Position numbers and translations under genes: made by a program. A stretch of DNA of 49,599 bases from Fidelibacterota bacterium (GTDB taxonomy: Bacteria; Fidelibacterota; UBA8477; JABMPR01): NCBI GenBank assembly GCA_013202495.1, contig JABMQQ010000181.1:1-49599 (forward strand). Reading direction: 5' to 3'. This document shows, piece by piece, positions 26,256 through 34,569 of this stretch. How positions within the stretch are numbered: position 1 is the stretch's first letter; each line of letters begins with the position of its first letter. The notes under the pieces were generated by a model, which saw nothing but the letters and a program-made list of their open reading frames with translations, was not told the DNA's origin and searched no databases.

Positions 26256-28772
26256 ATGAAAGAACTTCGACTTCTCGTTCAAACAATCCTGTTTCTTTCC
26301 CTGTTTTCTGTGACTCTTGCCAGACAAAACGTGCACGGATTTATTCGCGAAAATGAAACTGGCGAACCTCTACCCTATGCCAATGTTATTCTACCAGAGT
26401 TAAATCGCGGTGCCACATCCAATGTGGAGGGCTATTTTGTCGTCAGTAATCTTCCAGTTGGAACCCATAAACTCATTGTATCCATCATTGGTTATTCCGT
26501 ACATGAACAGACCATTGAATTACCTGCAGACCTCAATCTACGACTAGATATCAGATTGGATCAGTCCATTATTGAAGGCCAGTCAATTGAAGTGAGTGCC
26601 GAGCGGGAAAAATTCAAGGAGTTGGTCAGTACCAGCACGGTGACACTAGACCGTCGAGCTATCGAAGTTGCCCCATCTTTTGTCGAAGCCGATGTCTTTC
26701 GTGCTCTACAGTTGCTCCCTGGAGTCCAATCGCTCAATGATTTTTCCTCCGCTCTTTATGTCCGCGGGTCCACCCCCGATCAGAACCTGATCATGTTGGA
26801 TGGGATCACGGTTTACAATCCCATGCACCTCGGTGGTATTTTTTCAACCTTTAACACAGATGCCATCAAGGAAGCCGAATTCCATGCCGGTGGTTTCCCT
26901 GCTCAATACGGGGGACGTCTCGGATCAATTCTTAATATTGTAAACCGTGAAGGCAATACAGAGGAGTTGACAGGGAGCGCGAATATTTCTCTTATCTCAA
27001 GCAAAGCTCTGATCGAGGGCCCCTTGCCTACCTTTGGTTCCAACTTATTAAAAGGCTCATGGATGGTTGCTGGGCGTCGCACATATTTTGATGTTATTGC
27101 CAATGCTTTTTATAAGCGAATCGTATTGCCACGACTTGATCCAGTTGACCGGATGGATTCACCAAAAAATATTTTTCCATATTATTTTTATGATTTCCAG
27201 GGCAAGGTAAATCTGGATGTGGGAAGCGACCATCGCCTTACCTGGAGCTCATTTTATGGAGATGACGTCTTGAATTGGGACTACCAGGATGACTATTCTT
27301 CAGACGATTGGGAGGATGAAGGTTGGGATGATGGGGATTATTATTATGAGGAAAGTGACAGCAGTGTATTTGATTGGCGTTGGGGAAATTTTACCAATAG
27401 CCTGAGCTGGCGTTGGATAATTTCACCAAAATTGATCGCACGAACCTTTATCGCCAATAGTCGCTTCCGATTTGCTGTAGATTTTGACTTTGCAGATGAG
27501 AGCTACTCTCGAAGTGAGTATGACACTTCCAGCTATCAATCTGCCTTTGGCTTTGATCTATTTGATCGCATCAACGACAATAGCGTTGAATCTAATTTAA
27601 CCTGGCTGGCAAACGATGCTCACAACGTGCTAGCTGGTTTTCAGCATAAAGAGGTACATTTCCAGTTGGGAATGATACTTGGTGCAGAGGAAACCTATAA
27701 CGGTGTAAAAGAGACTTTTCGTGATACCATTATGTGGATGGAATCAAGACCAGCAGAGTCAGCCATATACATCCAGGATAAATGGGAAATGAGTCCACTC
27801 CTTTCCCTACAAACGGGTTTGCGCGTCGCCAGTTATTCTCTACATGACACGACTTATTTTGAACCACGTCTGGGTCTCAAATATTTTCTTTCAGAGAACG
27901 TTTCACTCAAGGGTTCTGTGGGTCGATATCATCAATTTCTGACTGTGGCCAATCCACCCGACGAAAATTTGAGATTTCTGGATATCTGGTTTGGCATTCC
28001 GAAAGACCGGCCAGCTCCCCGATCTGATCACTATATCTTCGGGATCGAATATTTAAGTGATTCTGATATTCTAGTTCGCACCGAGGCCTATTATAAATCA
28101 TTTGACAATCTCCTGACACTCAAACCGACAGATCTCATTGCTGTGAACGAAGAAGATCAATTGATAATTGATCCATTTAATGAATTTTGGGACACAGATG
28201 CCTATGCCCAGGGATTGGAAATTCTGGTAAAAAAACTTTCTGGAAAAGTCCGTGGCTGGGCGGGTTATACCTATGCGCAAACCAAGCGGAAGTATGAGGG
28301 TCAAGATTGGTATTTCCCCAAGTATGACAGAACACATACTCTTAATGTAGTAGCGGATTGGGCTCTCAATGATGCCCTTCACTTTAGTACAGCCATCACG
28401 TATTCCAGTGGAAATCCTTATACAGCAGTCATTGGTAGAACAGAGACCTGGGAAGATCGTGCGTGGGATCTGGACAACTCATGGTTCAACCGAGAGACTT
28501 TTCTCTATGGAGAAAAACATGGAGTGCGCTATCCAGGATATTTCCGGTGGGATGTAAGCTTTAAGAAGCGGAAACCCTTTCTCAGTGGACACCGTGAGTG
28601 GTATTTCCAGATTTTAAATGTGACGAATCACTTAAATGTCTTTAGCTATTTTTATCGCAATGATGGGGGGTACAATTACAGAACCTACGAGAAGGAGAAC
28701 AAAGGTGTGCAGAGACTTGGTATTCCCATGTTTCCATTTTTACCAACATTTGGGGTGAAATTTGAATTCTAG
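26256..28772 (+). CDS. TonB-dependent outer-membrane receptor
   Basis: The 838-residue protein has a signal peptide (about 1-22), a carboxypeptidase-like regulatory domain (about 24-105: GFIRENETGEPLPYANVILP, then GYFVVSNLPVGTHKL), a plug domain (about 115-235, with LQLLPGVQSL and YVRGSTPDQNLIMLDGITVY), and a 22-strand-type barrel to a C-terminal Phe (FGVKFEF). It imports a scarce ligand (siderophore, oligosaccharide or similar) using the TonB-ExbBD system. It resembles the receptors paired with DUF4249 lipoproteins rather than a SusC of a full polysaccharide locus, since no SusD or glycoside hydrolase is present. The DUF4249-like gene follows after 72 nt. The substrate is unknown. Confidence 0.92.
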   Translation: MKELRLLVQTILFLSLFSVTLARQNVHGFIRENETGEPLPYANVILPELNRGATSNVEGYFVVSNLPVGTHKLIVSIIGYSVHEQTIELPADLNLRLDIRLDQSIIEGQSIEVSAEREKFKELVSTSTVTLDRRAIEVAPSFVEADVFRALQLLPGVQSLNDFSSALYVRGSTPDQNLIMLDGITVYNPMHLGGIFSTFNTDAIKEAEFHAGGFPAQYGGRLGSILNIVNREGNTEELTGSANISLISSKALIEGPLPTFGSNLLKGSWMVAGRRTYFDVIANAFYKRIVLPRLDPVDRMDSPKNIFPYYFYDFQGKVNLDVGSDHRLTWSSFYGDDVLNWDYQDDYSSDDWEDEGWDDGDYYYEESDSSVFDWRWGNFTNSLSWRWIISPKLIARTFIANSRFRFAVDFDFADESYSRSEYDTSSYQSAFGFDLFDRINDNSVESNLTWLANDAHNVLAGFQHKEVHFQLGMILGAEETYNGVKETFRDTIMWMESRPAESAIYIQDKWEMSPLLSLQTGLRVASYSLHDTTYFEPRLGLKYFLSENVSLKGSVGRYHQFLTVANPPDENLRFLDIWFGIPKDRPAPRSDHYIFGIEYLSDSDILVRTEAYYKSFDNLLTLKPTDLIAVNEEDQLIIDPFNEFWDTDAYAQGLEILVKKLSGKVRGWAGYTYAQTKRKYEGQDWYFPKYDRTHTLNVVADWALNDALHFSTAITYSSGNPYTAVIGRTETWEDRAWDLDNSWFNRETFLYGEKHGVRYPGYFRWDVSFKKRKPFLSGHREWYFQILNVTNHLNVFSYFYRNDGGYNYRTYEKENKGVQRLGIPMFPFLPTFGVKFEF

Positions 28773-28844
28773 GCTAGCAAATGAAACCACGAATTACGCC
28801 AATTTCACAAAAAGGTTTACAGCAAAGTCTTTACGAGGAATGAA

Positions 28845-29870
28845 ATGACGAAGCAATCTAATCTTGATGCCCACCACAAAATCCTGAAAGTGAGACTGGC
28901 TGGACTACTCCTCATTTTCTTATTTATCACATCCTGCGGTAACTGGGGCTGGGAAGCCATTGACACAGACAATGATGAAAAATTGAATGTATTTGGGCTC
29001 ATCAGTCTGGACGATTCTGTGTCCAGCTTTGTGATCGTCCATAAAACCCTGGATACCGCTGGACCTGATGCGGAAATAGTCGGGTATGACACCATTTATT
29101 ACGAATCTTGGGAATGGTATAATGAAGACACCGGTATGTTCCAGAGGGACACTTTCTGGTACGACCCTCCAGAAATCAGATCCCTGAGTGAATCACTTTA
29201 TATTGTGAAAGATGCTGATGTCACTATTTCTGACGGATCACAGAGTTATTCATTCATCAGGAGTCCCCAAGATCGGAGCGGAGAGAATTACTGGTATCGT
29301 GATATATTTAGTGATTCTGCCCTTTATCTGAACACAGATGGTAGTTTTACACCCCTCCCAAATACAGAATACACACTGACCGTCACAACTCCAGGAGGAC
29401 ATAATCTCACCGGTTCTCTGATGACCCCAGCTCTACCTAGAATTAGAAGCAGCGAATTAGCTGATACCGTTTCAATCAATAGTCTTTTTGATGTGACCTG
29501 GAGCTACGATGGAGATTTTAATACAACTATTACCACTGGAATTGCCTCACAAGATTGGGAGCGACAAGTTTGTGGGATCAACCAGTTTGGCTTGATGGAA
29601 CCAGGAGATACAACCTGGACATCCTCAGTTGATTCATGGTGTCTTGAAGTCAATCAGAGCGAGGATATGGTCTCCCAGATGGGTATCAGGCTGCGATATC
29701 TGGATGAAAATTACTATCGCTACTTCCTATCAAGTGATCCTGAGCTCGAAGCTATTTCTAATTTTCTCATCGGTGAAGGCAATATTGGCACAGCCTATGG
29801 GGTTGAAGGTGGATTTGGTGTATTTGGAGCTATGAGCGCCGATTGGGACAGTCGTTACGCCACACCTTAA
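28845..29870 (+). CDS. DUF4249-like outer-membrane lipoprotein
   Basis: The 341-residue protein begins with a basic arm and a lipoprotein signal peptide ending in the lipobox LFITSC (Cys about residue 30). The ATG at 28845 has SD GAGGA 5 nt upstream; an ATGAAATGA mini-ORF overlaps the SD. The mature protein has the DUF4249 layout: an early NVFGLISLDDSVSSFVIVHKT strand pair, a VKDADVTISDG block, then PNTEYTLTVTTPGGHNLTG. DUF4249 lipoproteins sit next to TonB receptors in Bacteroidota and are thought to act as their surface partner. It ends 1 nt before the stop of the convergent cytochrome gene. Confidence 0.75.
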   Translation: MTKQSNLDAHHKILKVRLAGLLLIFLFITSCGNWGWEAIDTDNDEKLNVFGLISLDDSVSSFVIVHKTLDTAGPDAEIVGYDTIYYESWEWYNEDTGMFQRDTFWYDPPEIRSLSESLYIVKDADVTISDGSQSYSFIRSPQDRSGENYWYRDIFSDSALYLNTDGSFTPLPNTEYTLTVTTPGGHNLTGSLMTPALPRIRSSELADTVSINSLFDVTWSYDGDFNTTITTGIASQDWERQVCGINQFGLMEPGDTTWTSSVDSWCLEVNQSEDMVSQMGIRLRYLDENYYRYFLSSDPELEAISNFLIGEGNIGTAYGVEGGFGVFGAMSADWDSRYATP

Positions 29871-29871
29871 A

Positions 29872-31800
29872 CTACTTCAACAGGACTATTTTAGAATCAG
29901 CGTGTAGCACTATTGGAGAGCCCATCTCTCTGAATTCCACTTGTACCAGATAAATTCCTGCTTCCAGAATCCACCCCTGTGAATCTTTCCCATCCCAGGT
30001 GTACTCCTGTAAACCACTGACCTGATTGATGCTATGGATTTCAGTTACCCGTATACCCTGTATATCAAAGATGCTTAGTTTAATATCTCCATCCTCTGGA
30101 AGTGAAACCTGGATGTTGGTTTCTGGATTAAAGGGATTTGGGTATGCTTGCACCAGCAGCTCAGATTCAGGGGTTTGGATTCTAATCCCACTCGTTGAAA
30201 TAGTATGTCCAACAATTGCGATGGGGATAGGCGACAGATCCATTTGTTCGTAATAAGACTGAAATTCATCAACTTCAGGCAGATCGTATTCAAATAGATC
30301 CTGGGCAAAACGTGGAGCTATGGTCTGATAGTTCATGGTAGCGCTGATGTGATAAGACACATCTGATGTTAGCCCACCTACGCGATAGTGGACTTTATCC
30401 CTCCCTGTACCCTCCTCAAGGCCGTTTTGATTGAAATCGGGGTCCTGGGTCGCTAAACCTGTAATGCTTGTAGAATCCGCTGCTACACCATCTGAGAGAT
30501 ATCCCACAGGAGGGATTCTATTGTCTTTTAGATACCCTGCGATTCTCAGGAGTGTGTAGGTCTTATCACTATTCACATCCCTGGGTATGTTCTGATAAAT
30601 TTGGACCTGATCCTGATCATTGATACTCTGGCGATGTTGTTCGTAGCCTGGATCCAATCCAATAATTTCTCCAGTAGCATCCCAGGCACCGGAATGGAAT
30701 ACAATATTCCCTGATTGATCCTCAACTTTAACCTCTAACCAGGCTCTTCTACTGGGATAGGCCGTCGGAAATTTATGCCCGGAAAGATTTTCAACATCAA
30801 CTTCGATAGTCAATGAATCCGTCATGACATTCCAATCAGTGGTAAGATTTAACCTCACAGATTGTCTCTCTAAAAGTCTCATACTTCTATCGATAGTTGA
30901 ATCAAAATGAGCTTCCGATGCCGTGACTCCCAACTCATCCCCGAAATTTTTCAGCATTTTCAGCATAAACACATTTCCACCCACAAATTCATGTGTATGA
31001 AGTGGGTTACGTGAGCCCAACCACTGTGGCCGATTTGACAATACTATATTTTCTTCGATTGCAGGCATATGACAGGTCTGGCATTCAATGCCCAATTCGG
31101 GATAATCACTATTTAACCACTCCAGATAAGGTACTTGTTCTGGAGCCTCCCCTACTACTTCGCCCTCATCATTCACATAGGGTGTAAAAAGGGTGTGGCA
31201 GGTTGCACACAATTCAGAACTGGAGATGTGAGGACTCATGGTTGGCGTGTAATTCGCCATGGTTGCCATGGGTCCAACAACAGGATTGCTAAAAGGACCA
31301 TAAATAAGTCGGCTATCTTCGATGGTAAAATGACCTGAAAAGCTCTCGCCCTGCCCCAGGTCTTGATCCTGTATCTGGTGACAAACTGCGCAACTCACCC
31401 CATCCATACCAAGGGGACTCTCCAGCATTTCAGCAATCGTATAGTCCGGCTGTCCATCATATCCTGCCTGAGTGTTGCCCATAGGGGCGTGACAACTTGT
31501 ACATTTATCTTCAATAACGCTCTGCAATTGAGGGTTTGAAGCTATTTCTGCCTGCACTTTAGCCTGCCAGAGTGGGTCAGTGGCCGCATTCGCCATCATG
31601 GTGGATCGCCAGTATGTTGTTGGAGACACATCTTTTCCATGGCTGTCGCGTAAGGCCGCTGTATTAGGACCAGCCTGAGTATGGCAAACTGCACAAGAAC
31701 CTGAACCTGAGAACAGCGTGCTGGTTTCTGTTGGTAATGACTGGGCGAATAAACCTGAGACACAGACTGACAGAATGAAGATTTTATTGATCAGATGCAT
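29872..31800 (-). CDS. Pentaheme cytochrome c with type IX secretion sorting tail
   Basis: The 642-residue protein has a signal peptide (MHLINKIFILSVCVSGLFAQ) and five CxxCH heme-binding sites at residues 36-40, 100-104, 137-141, 198-202 and 240-244. These fall in an N-terminal half resembling the cytochrome c554-type multiheme family. A beta-sandwich region (about 290-520) follows. The C-terminal 90 residues are a FlgD-like sorting domain (YPNPFNPETNIQVSLP, then a final KIVLLK). The protein should be loaded with heme in the periplasm and then sent through the outer membrane, ending on the cell surface or outside. No oxidoreductase partner is adjacent. Extracellular electron transfer is possible but unproven; a catalytic role is also possible. 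Confidence 0.88.
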   Translation of the reverse strand: MHLINKIFILSVCVSGLFAQSLPTETSTLFSGSGSCAVCHTQAGPNTAALRDSHGKDVSPTTYWRSTMMANAATDPLWQAKVQAEIASNPQLQSVIEDKCTSCHAPMGNTQAGYDGQPDYTIAEMLESPLGMDGVSCAVCHQIQDQDLGQGESFSGHFTIEDSRLIYGPFSNPVVGPMATMANYTPTMSPHISSSELCATCHTLFTPYVNDEGEVVGEAPEQVPYLEWLNSDYPELGIECQTCHMPAIEENIVLSNRPQWLGSRNPLHTHEFVGGNVFMLKMLKNFGDELGVTASEAHFDSTIDRSMRLLERQSVRLNLTTDWNVMTDSLTIEVDVENLSGHKFPTAYPSRRAWLEVKVEDQSGNIVFHSGAWDATGEIIGLDPGYEQHRQSINDQDQVQIYQNIPRDVNSDKTYTLLRIAGYLKDNRIPPVGYLSDGVAADSTSITGLATQDPDFNQNGLEEGTGRDKVHYRVGGLTSDVSYHISATMNYQTIAPRFAQDLFEYDLPEVDEFQSYYEQMDLSPIPIAIVGHTISTSGIRIQTPESELLVQAYPNPFNPETNIQVSLPEDGDIKLSIFDIQGIRVTEIHSINQVSGLQEYTWDGKDSQGWILEAGIYLVQVEFREMGSPIVLHADSKIVLLK

Positions 31801-31853
31801 ATTCCCTCAATTTTAGATTCTATCTGGCTAAAATAATCCTCCTGGGGGTAATT

Positions 31854-31886
31854 AAAAGCACGAGCCCCAGTAAAACTGGAGCTCGT
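31854..31886 (-). terminator. Rho-independent terminator after the Spy-like gene
   Basis: On the minus strand a 12-nt stem (31875-31886 with 31860-31871, one mismatch, loop of 3) is followed by GC and TTTT (31857-31854). It closes the transcript of the calcium-repeat / barrel / Spy-like operon, 43 nt past the last stop. Confidence 0.85.
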
Positions 31887-31928
31887 ATGCAGGGAGGAAG
31901 TCCTCAAGAAAGGACAACAACTAATGAT

Positions 31929-32408
31929 TTATGGCCTATTTCCTCTTCCAGGACGGTGCCCACGACGACCACCACCCATATCATCATTTCCACCACGAGG
32001 TCCTCTAGGTCCGCGTCGTCCTTCACGGGGTCCAAATTCATGCTGATCAAAAATCAATTGTTGATCTGGTGTCAGCAGAGATCTGATCTGGGTCCGATGC
32101 GCACCCATCAGAGCCTCAGCAGCTGTCCGATTGGCTTCAATCGCCGCTTCAAGTTCGGCAATTCTATCAGCATCGGGATTTTCGCTGTTATTGAGCAGTC
32201 TCAGCTCTTGCTCCAGTGAACGTGTGGTTTGACGAATTTCCTGCATGCCAGGTTGCATGCTCTCACGGAGGGCTGTAATCTGTTGCATCTGTTCGGTTGT
32301 TAAATTCAAGCTTTCATCCCAGGTCATTTGAGAACCACCGCCGCGGCGGCCCTGACCCATTACAATTGTCATAGAAAGTAAAATGAGAATAAATAATGTA
32401 CGTTTCAT
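31929..32408 (-). CDS. Spy/CpxP-like LTxxQ periplasmic protein
   Basis: The 159-residue protein has a signal peptide (about 1-18, ending VMGQ), a helical core with two LTxxQ-type motifs (LTTEQMQQI about 36-44 and LTPDQQLIFDQ about 112-122), and a Gly/Arg-rich tail (GRRGPRGPRGG, GGGRRGHRPGRG). In enterobacteria Spy and CpxP are envelope-stress chaperones or sensors controlled by two-component systems. SD AAGGAG precedes ATG 32408 at 7 nt. It is the last gene of an operon headed by a sigma-54-like promoter, next to a two-component system, which suits a stress or metal-response role. The basic tail is unusual and might bind nucleic acid, polyanion or membrane. Confidence 0.85.
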   Translation of the reverse strand: MKRTLFILILLSMTIVMGQGRRGGGSQMTWDESLNLTTEQMQQITALRESMQPGMQEIRQTTRSLEQELRLLNNSENPDADRIAELEAAIEANRTAAEALMGAHRTQIRSLLTPDQQLIFDQHEFGPREGRRGPRGPRGGNDDMGGGRRGHRPGRGNRP

Positions 32409-32420
32409 GCTACTTCTCCT

Positions 32421-33632
32421 TTAGTTATTAATATTTAGAGTAATTCCATAGTTCATACTCGTATAGTCATACAGGGGATCATTGGAAATATTCTGAGTCC
32501 ATCCTGTATTCACGAGCATTTCAATATCTGAAAACCAGTTACTATGATCCTGACCCAAATCCAGGCTCCAACTCATTTGAACTTTTTGCTTTTTATCTGA
32601 GCGGTCAAAACCAAGATCCTTATAAGCGTCATTCTCAATGACATAGCTCATACCCTCAAAGTCAAATTCATATACAGGAACATCCCTGTATCTTTTTTCA
32701 TCAAAAACATAAATCAACTTTAATTTCTGTCTGGCACCCATTCGATATAATAAGCGCAATGATGCAGAGGGACCTTCACTCCTGAACCTGTCAATAAATG
32801 GGTTATTTAAACCATCCTGTAAGGCCAGGGCACTGGCATCTTCATTGATGAGGGATTGATAATCCAGCCACAATGTTGCACCGAGTTTGGGACCAAGAGC
32901 CTGGCTGAGTCTCAGCTTGGTTTCAAAAAGATAATTATCAGGAATGGAGTCAACTTCGATTGCACGGGTAAACCTGCCTGGAAGTTGATCATCTATTACG
33001 ATCTGTGGCCAAAAGTTTTGATAGGCCAGGGAAGTCCTGAGATTTACTGAGGTCTTTGTATTGAAAGACTGGTTATAGGTAAGATATATCTCATGATCTG
33101 AATTTGAGGCTTCGGTAACCTCCTCAAAGCGATTAAAATTCAAATCATAACCACCAATGAACAGCTGTGAGGCTTTGAGGTAGTATTTCCATTTCAAATA
33201 CATACCAAAACCACTGCTGTTATAATAGCTATAGCTATCATGGAAGCGGTTTAAGTAAGCGAATAGACCAGCAAAGATCTGGTTATCCTTGATATCGAGA
33301 TAGCGAAGTTGAAGACCGAGCTCTGCGTCAGAATTTGAATATTCAGCAAATGGATATATCTGTGAGTGTGAGACATCAATATATGCCCTAGAATTGTCTG
33401 AGAGAATTGAGCTGAGAGAGAATGCATTTGAGCTATAGGAGGCATCGGGAACCAATTTGCTTCCCAATAAATACTCAGCCGTCCCAAATGAATTATCAAA
33501 AGTGTAGGTAAATTCACCAGCAGTTACTGGACTGCCAAACAAAGATAAGCCGCTGATTACAGCTACTAAGATTGCTCTGAAATTGATACGCTCTGGTTTG
33601 CTTATTAACATAGTTTGATTTGAGTTTTTCAT
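32421..33632 (-). CDS. Outer-membrane beta-barrel protein of unknown function
   Basis: The 403-residue protein has a long N-terminal arm before a signal peptide (hydrophobic core about 19-35, ending SPVTAG). A true start at the internal Met8 (MLISKPERI) is possible. The mature part consists of repeated amphipathic strands rich in Tyr, Ser, Asn and Phe (e.g. YLDIKDNQIFAGLFAYLNRF), as in an outer-membrane barrel of about 14-18 strands. It ends YGITLNINN, without the usual terminal Phe. I do not recognise a family. It lies between the calcium-repeat gene (43 nt upstream) and the Spy-like gene (12 nt downstream), so all three are co-expressed. A strong hairpin sits just before its start codon. 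Confidence 0.7.
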   Translation of the reverse strand: MKNSNQTMLISKPERINFRAILVAVISGLSLFGSPVTAGEFTYTFDNSFGTAEYLLGSKLVPDASYSSNAFSLSSILSDNSRAYIDVSHSQIYPFAEYSNSDAELGLQLRYLDIKDNQIFAGLFAYLNRFHDSYSYYNSSGFGMYLKWKYYLKASQLFIGGYDLNFNRFEEVTEASNSDHEIYLTYNQSFNTKTSVNLRTSLAYQNFWPQIVIDDQLPGRFTRAIEVDSIPDNYLFETKLRLSQALGPKLGATLWLDYQSLINEDASALALQDGLNNPFIDRFRSEGPSASLRLLYRMGARQKLKLIYVFDEKRYRDVPVYEFDFEGMSYVIENDAYKDLGFDRSDKKQKVQMSWSLDLGQDHSNWFSDIEMLVNTGWTQNISNDPLYDYTSMNYGITLNINN

Positions 33633-33636
33633 GGAA

Positions 33637-33665
33637 GTTGGGGGAGGAAGATATCCTCCCCCAAC
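33637..33665 (-). promoter_or_regulatory. Intercistronic hairpin abutting the barrel-gene start codon
   Basis: A 12-bp perfect GC-rich stem (33654-33665 with 33637-33648, loop of 5) ends 4 nt before ATG 33632 on the minus strand. No T run follows. It would bury the only SD-like GGAGG upstream of the barrel gene, so it may lower translation of that gene or protect the upstream mRNA. Confidence 0.6.
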
Positions 33666-33675
33666 ATCACATCAA

Positions 33676-34185
33676 TTAGTTGGCGTTATTCACTTTACCA
33701 GTGGACTTTTGGGGAGCAACTGGATCTGGGAGACAATCACCTGACCCAGGACCATTGCCGCCACCAAAACCAGGACGACCACCACCGTGGCCACGCCCAC
33801 CGCCATCTTGTGGTGGTACAAAGTCATCATCGGCATGATTTGGAATACCATCACCATCGTCATCTGGTGCATTATCGTTATATCCATCACCGTCTTCATC
33901 TACGAACCCACCAGCACCGGGACCATTCCCACCACCTTGACCACCTTCTGGTGGTACATAATCTTCATCTGCATAATTGGGAATGCCATCACCATCATCA
34001 TCTGGTGCCAAATCATTGTAACCATCACCATCTTCATCGATGAATTCACCAGGACCGTTACCACCGCCACCGAAATCACCATGACCATTTCCCCACTGAC
34101 CACCCTGGGCATAAACCGGGCTGGCAATTGCGAATAAGCTGATCGCTACTGCCATCATCATCACCGTTAAGAGTTGCTTTTTCAT
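33676..34185 (-). CDS. Secreted calcium-binding (thrombospondin type 3-like) repeat protein
   Basis: The 169-residue protein has a signal peptide (about 1-27, ending PVYAQG) and two near-identical 46-residue units. Each starts DEDGDGYND, then PDDDGDGIPN, then a Gly/Pro/Asn-rich linker (units at about 48-93 and 94-139). The D-x-D-G-D-G loops are calcium-binding motifs as in thrombospondin type 3 repeats and EF-hand-like loops. A Gly-rich tail with one Cys (residue 151) ends the protein. SD AAAGGAGAAA precedes ATG 34185. It is the first gene of the operon behind the sigma-54-like promoter. It may be an extracellular or periplasmic calcium-dependent structural protein; no enzyme domain is present. 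Confidence 0.8.
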   Translation of the reverse strand: MKKQLLTVMMMAVAISLFAIASPVYAQGGQWGNGHGDFGGGGNGPGEFIDEDGDGYNDLAPDDDGDGIPNYADEDYVPPEGGQGGGNGPGAGGFVDEDGDGYNDNAPDDDGDGIPNHADDDFVPPQDGGGRGHGGGRPGFGGGNGPGSGDCLPDPVAPQKSTGKVNNAN

Positions 34186-34237
34186 ATCGTTTCTCCTTTG
34201 TTAAATTTTTCTGCTTCAAAAAAGCTGCCCTCTATAG

Positions 34238-34253
34238 TCCAATCTCTGTGCCA
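34238..34253 (-). promoter_or_regulatory. Sigma-54-type promoter (-24/-12)
   Basis: On the minus strand TGGCAC (34253-34248), five nt, then TTGGA (34242-34238) matches the sigma-54 consensus TGGCAC-N5-TTGCA with the exact spacing and one C-to-G change in the -12 element. Transcription would start near 34227, about 40 nt before ATG 34185. The adjacent response regulator is of the sigma-54-activating class, which supports the call. Confidence 0.65.
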
Positions 34254-34342
34254 GTTACTACCCCTCTCATAACATTGTTATCTATATTACTGTTATTCAT
34301 ACACTTATCGATATTCATGCAATTAATTTGATTATGAATATG

Positions 34343-34379
34343 TTCGACAAAACACGTCGAATTCGACAAAATTGTCGAG
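34343..34379. promoter_or_regulatory. Cluster of TCGA-centred palindromes (candidate NtrC-type activator sites)
   Basis: Within 37 bp lie three overlapping dyads: TTCGACAA (34343-34350), the perfect 12-bp palindrome GTCGAATTCGAC (34356-34367), and TTGTCGA (34372-34378), which forms a dyad with the TCGACAA at 34363-34369. They begin about 90 bp upstream of the sigma-54-like promoter, a usual position for enhancer sites bound by Fis-domain activators. Confidence 0.55.
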
Positions 34380-34419
34380 AAATCACCTATTTAATTATTG
34401 TTAAGAAGATCCTGGGATT

Positions 34420-34538
34420 GTCACCCCGAGCGGAGTCGAGGGGTAACGGACATAGGTATAATTATCCTTTTGTATGACGAGGCTAAATTCAGTTTATGTA
34501 TATAAGGATTGTTATCTCTCGACTCCGCTCGAGATGAC
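34420..34538. repeat. Dispersed inverted-repeat element, copy 2
   Basis: Arms at 34420-34441 and 34517-34538 are inverted complements with two mismatches and a 75-nt spacer. The left arm is identical to the left arm of the element at 4624. It lies between the response-regulator stop (34570) and the activator-site cluster. The spacer differs from that of copy 1, so only the arms are conserved. Confidence 0.85.
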
Positions 34539-34569
34539 AAAGGGTCACACTTTTGGAAAATAAGTAATT

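Noticed and set aside
26256-29870. SusC/SusD polysaccharide utilisation locus
   Set aside because: The partner is a DUF4249-like lipoprotein, not SusD, and no glycoside hydrolase lies nearby.
33787-34137. Open frames opposite the calcium-repeat gene
   Set aside because: They are low-complexity mirror products (His/Ile/Thr runs) of the repeated Asp-Gly codons, with no RBS or family signature.
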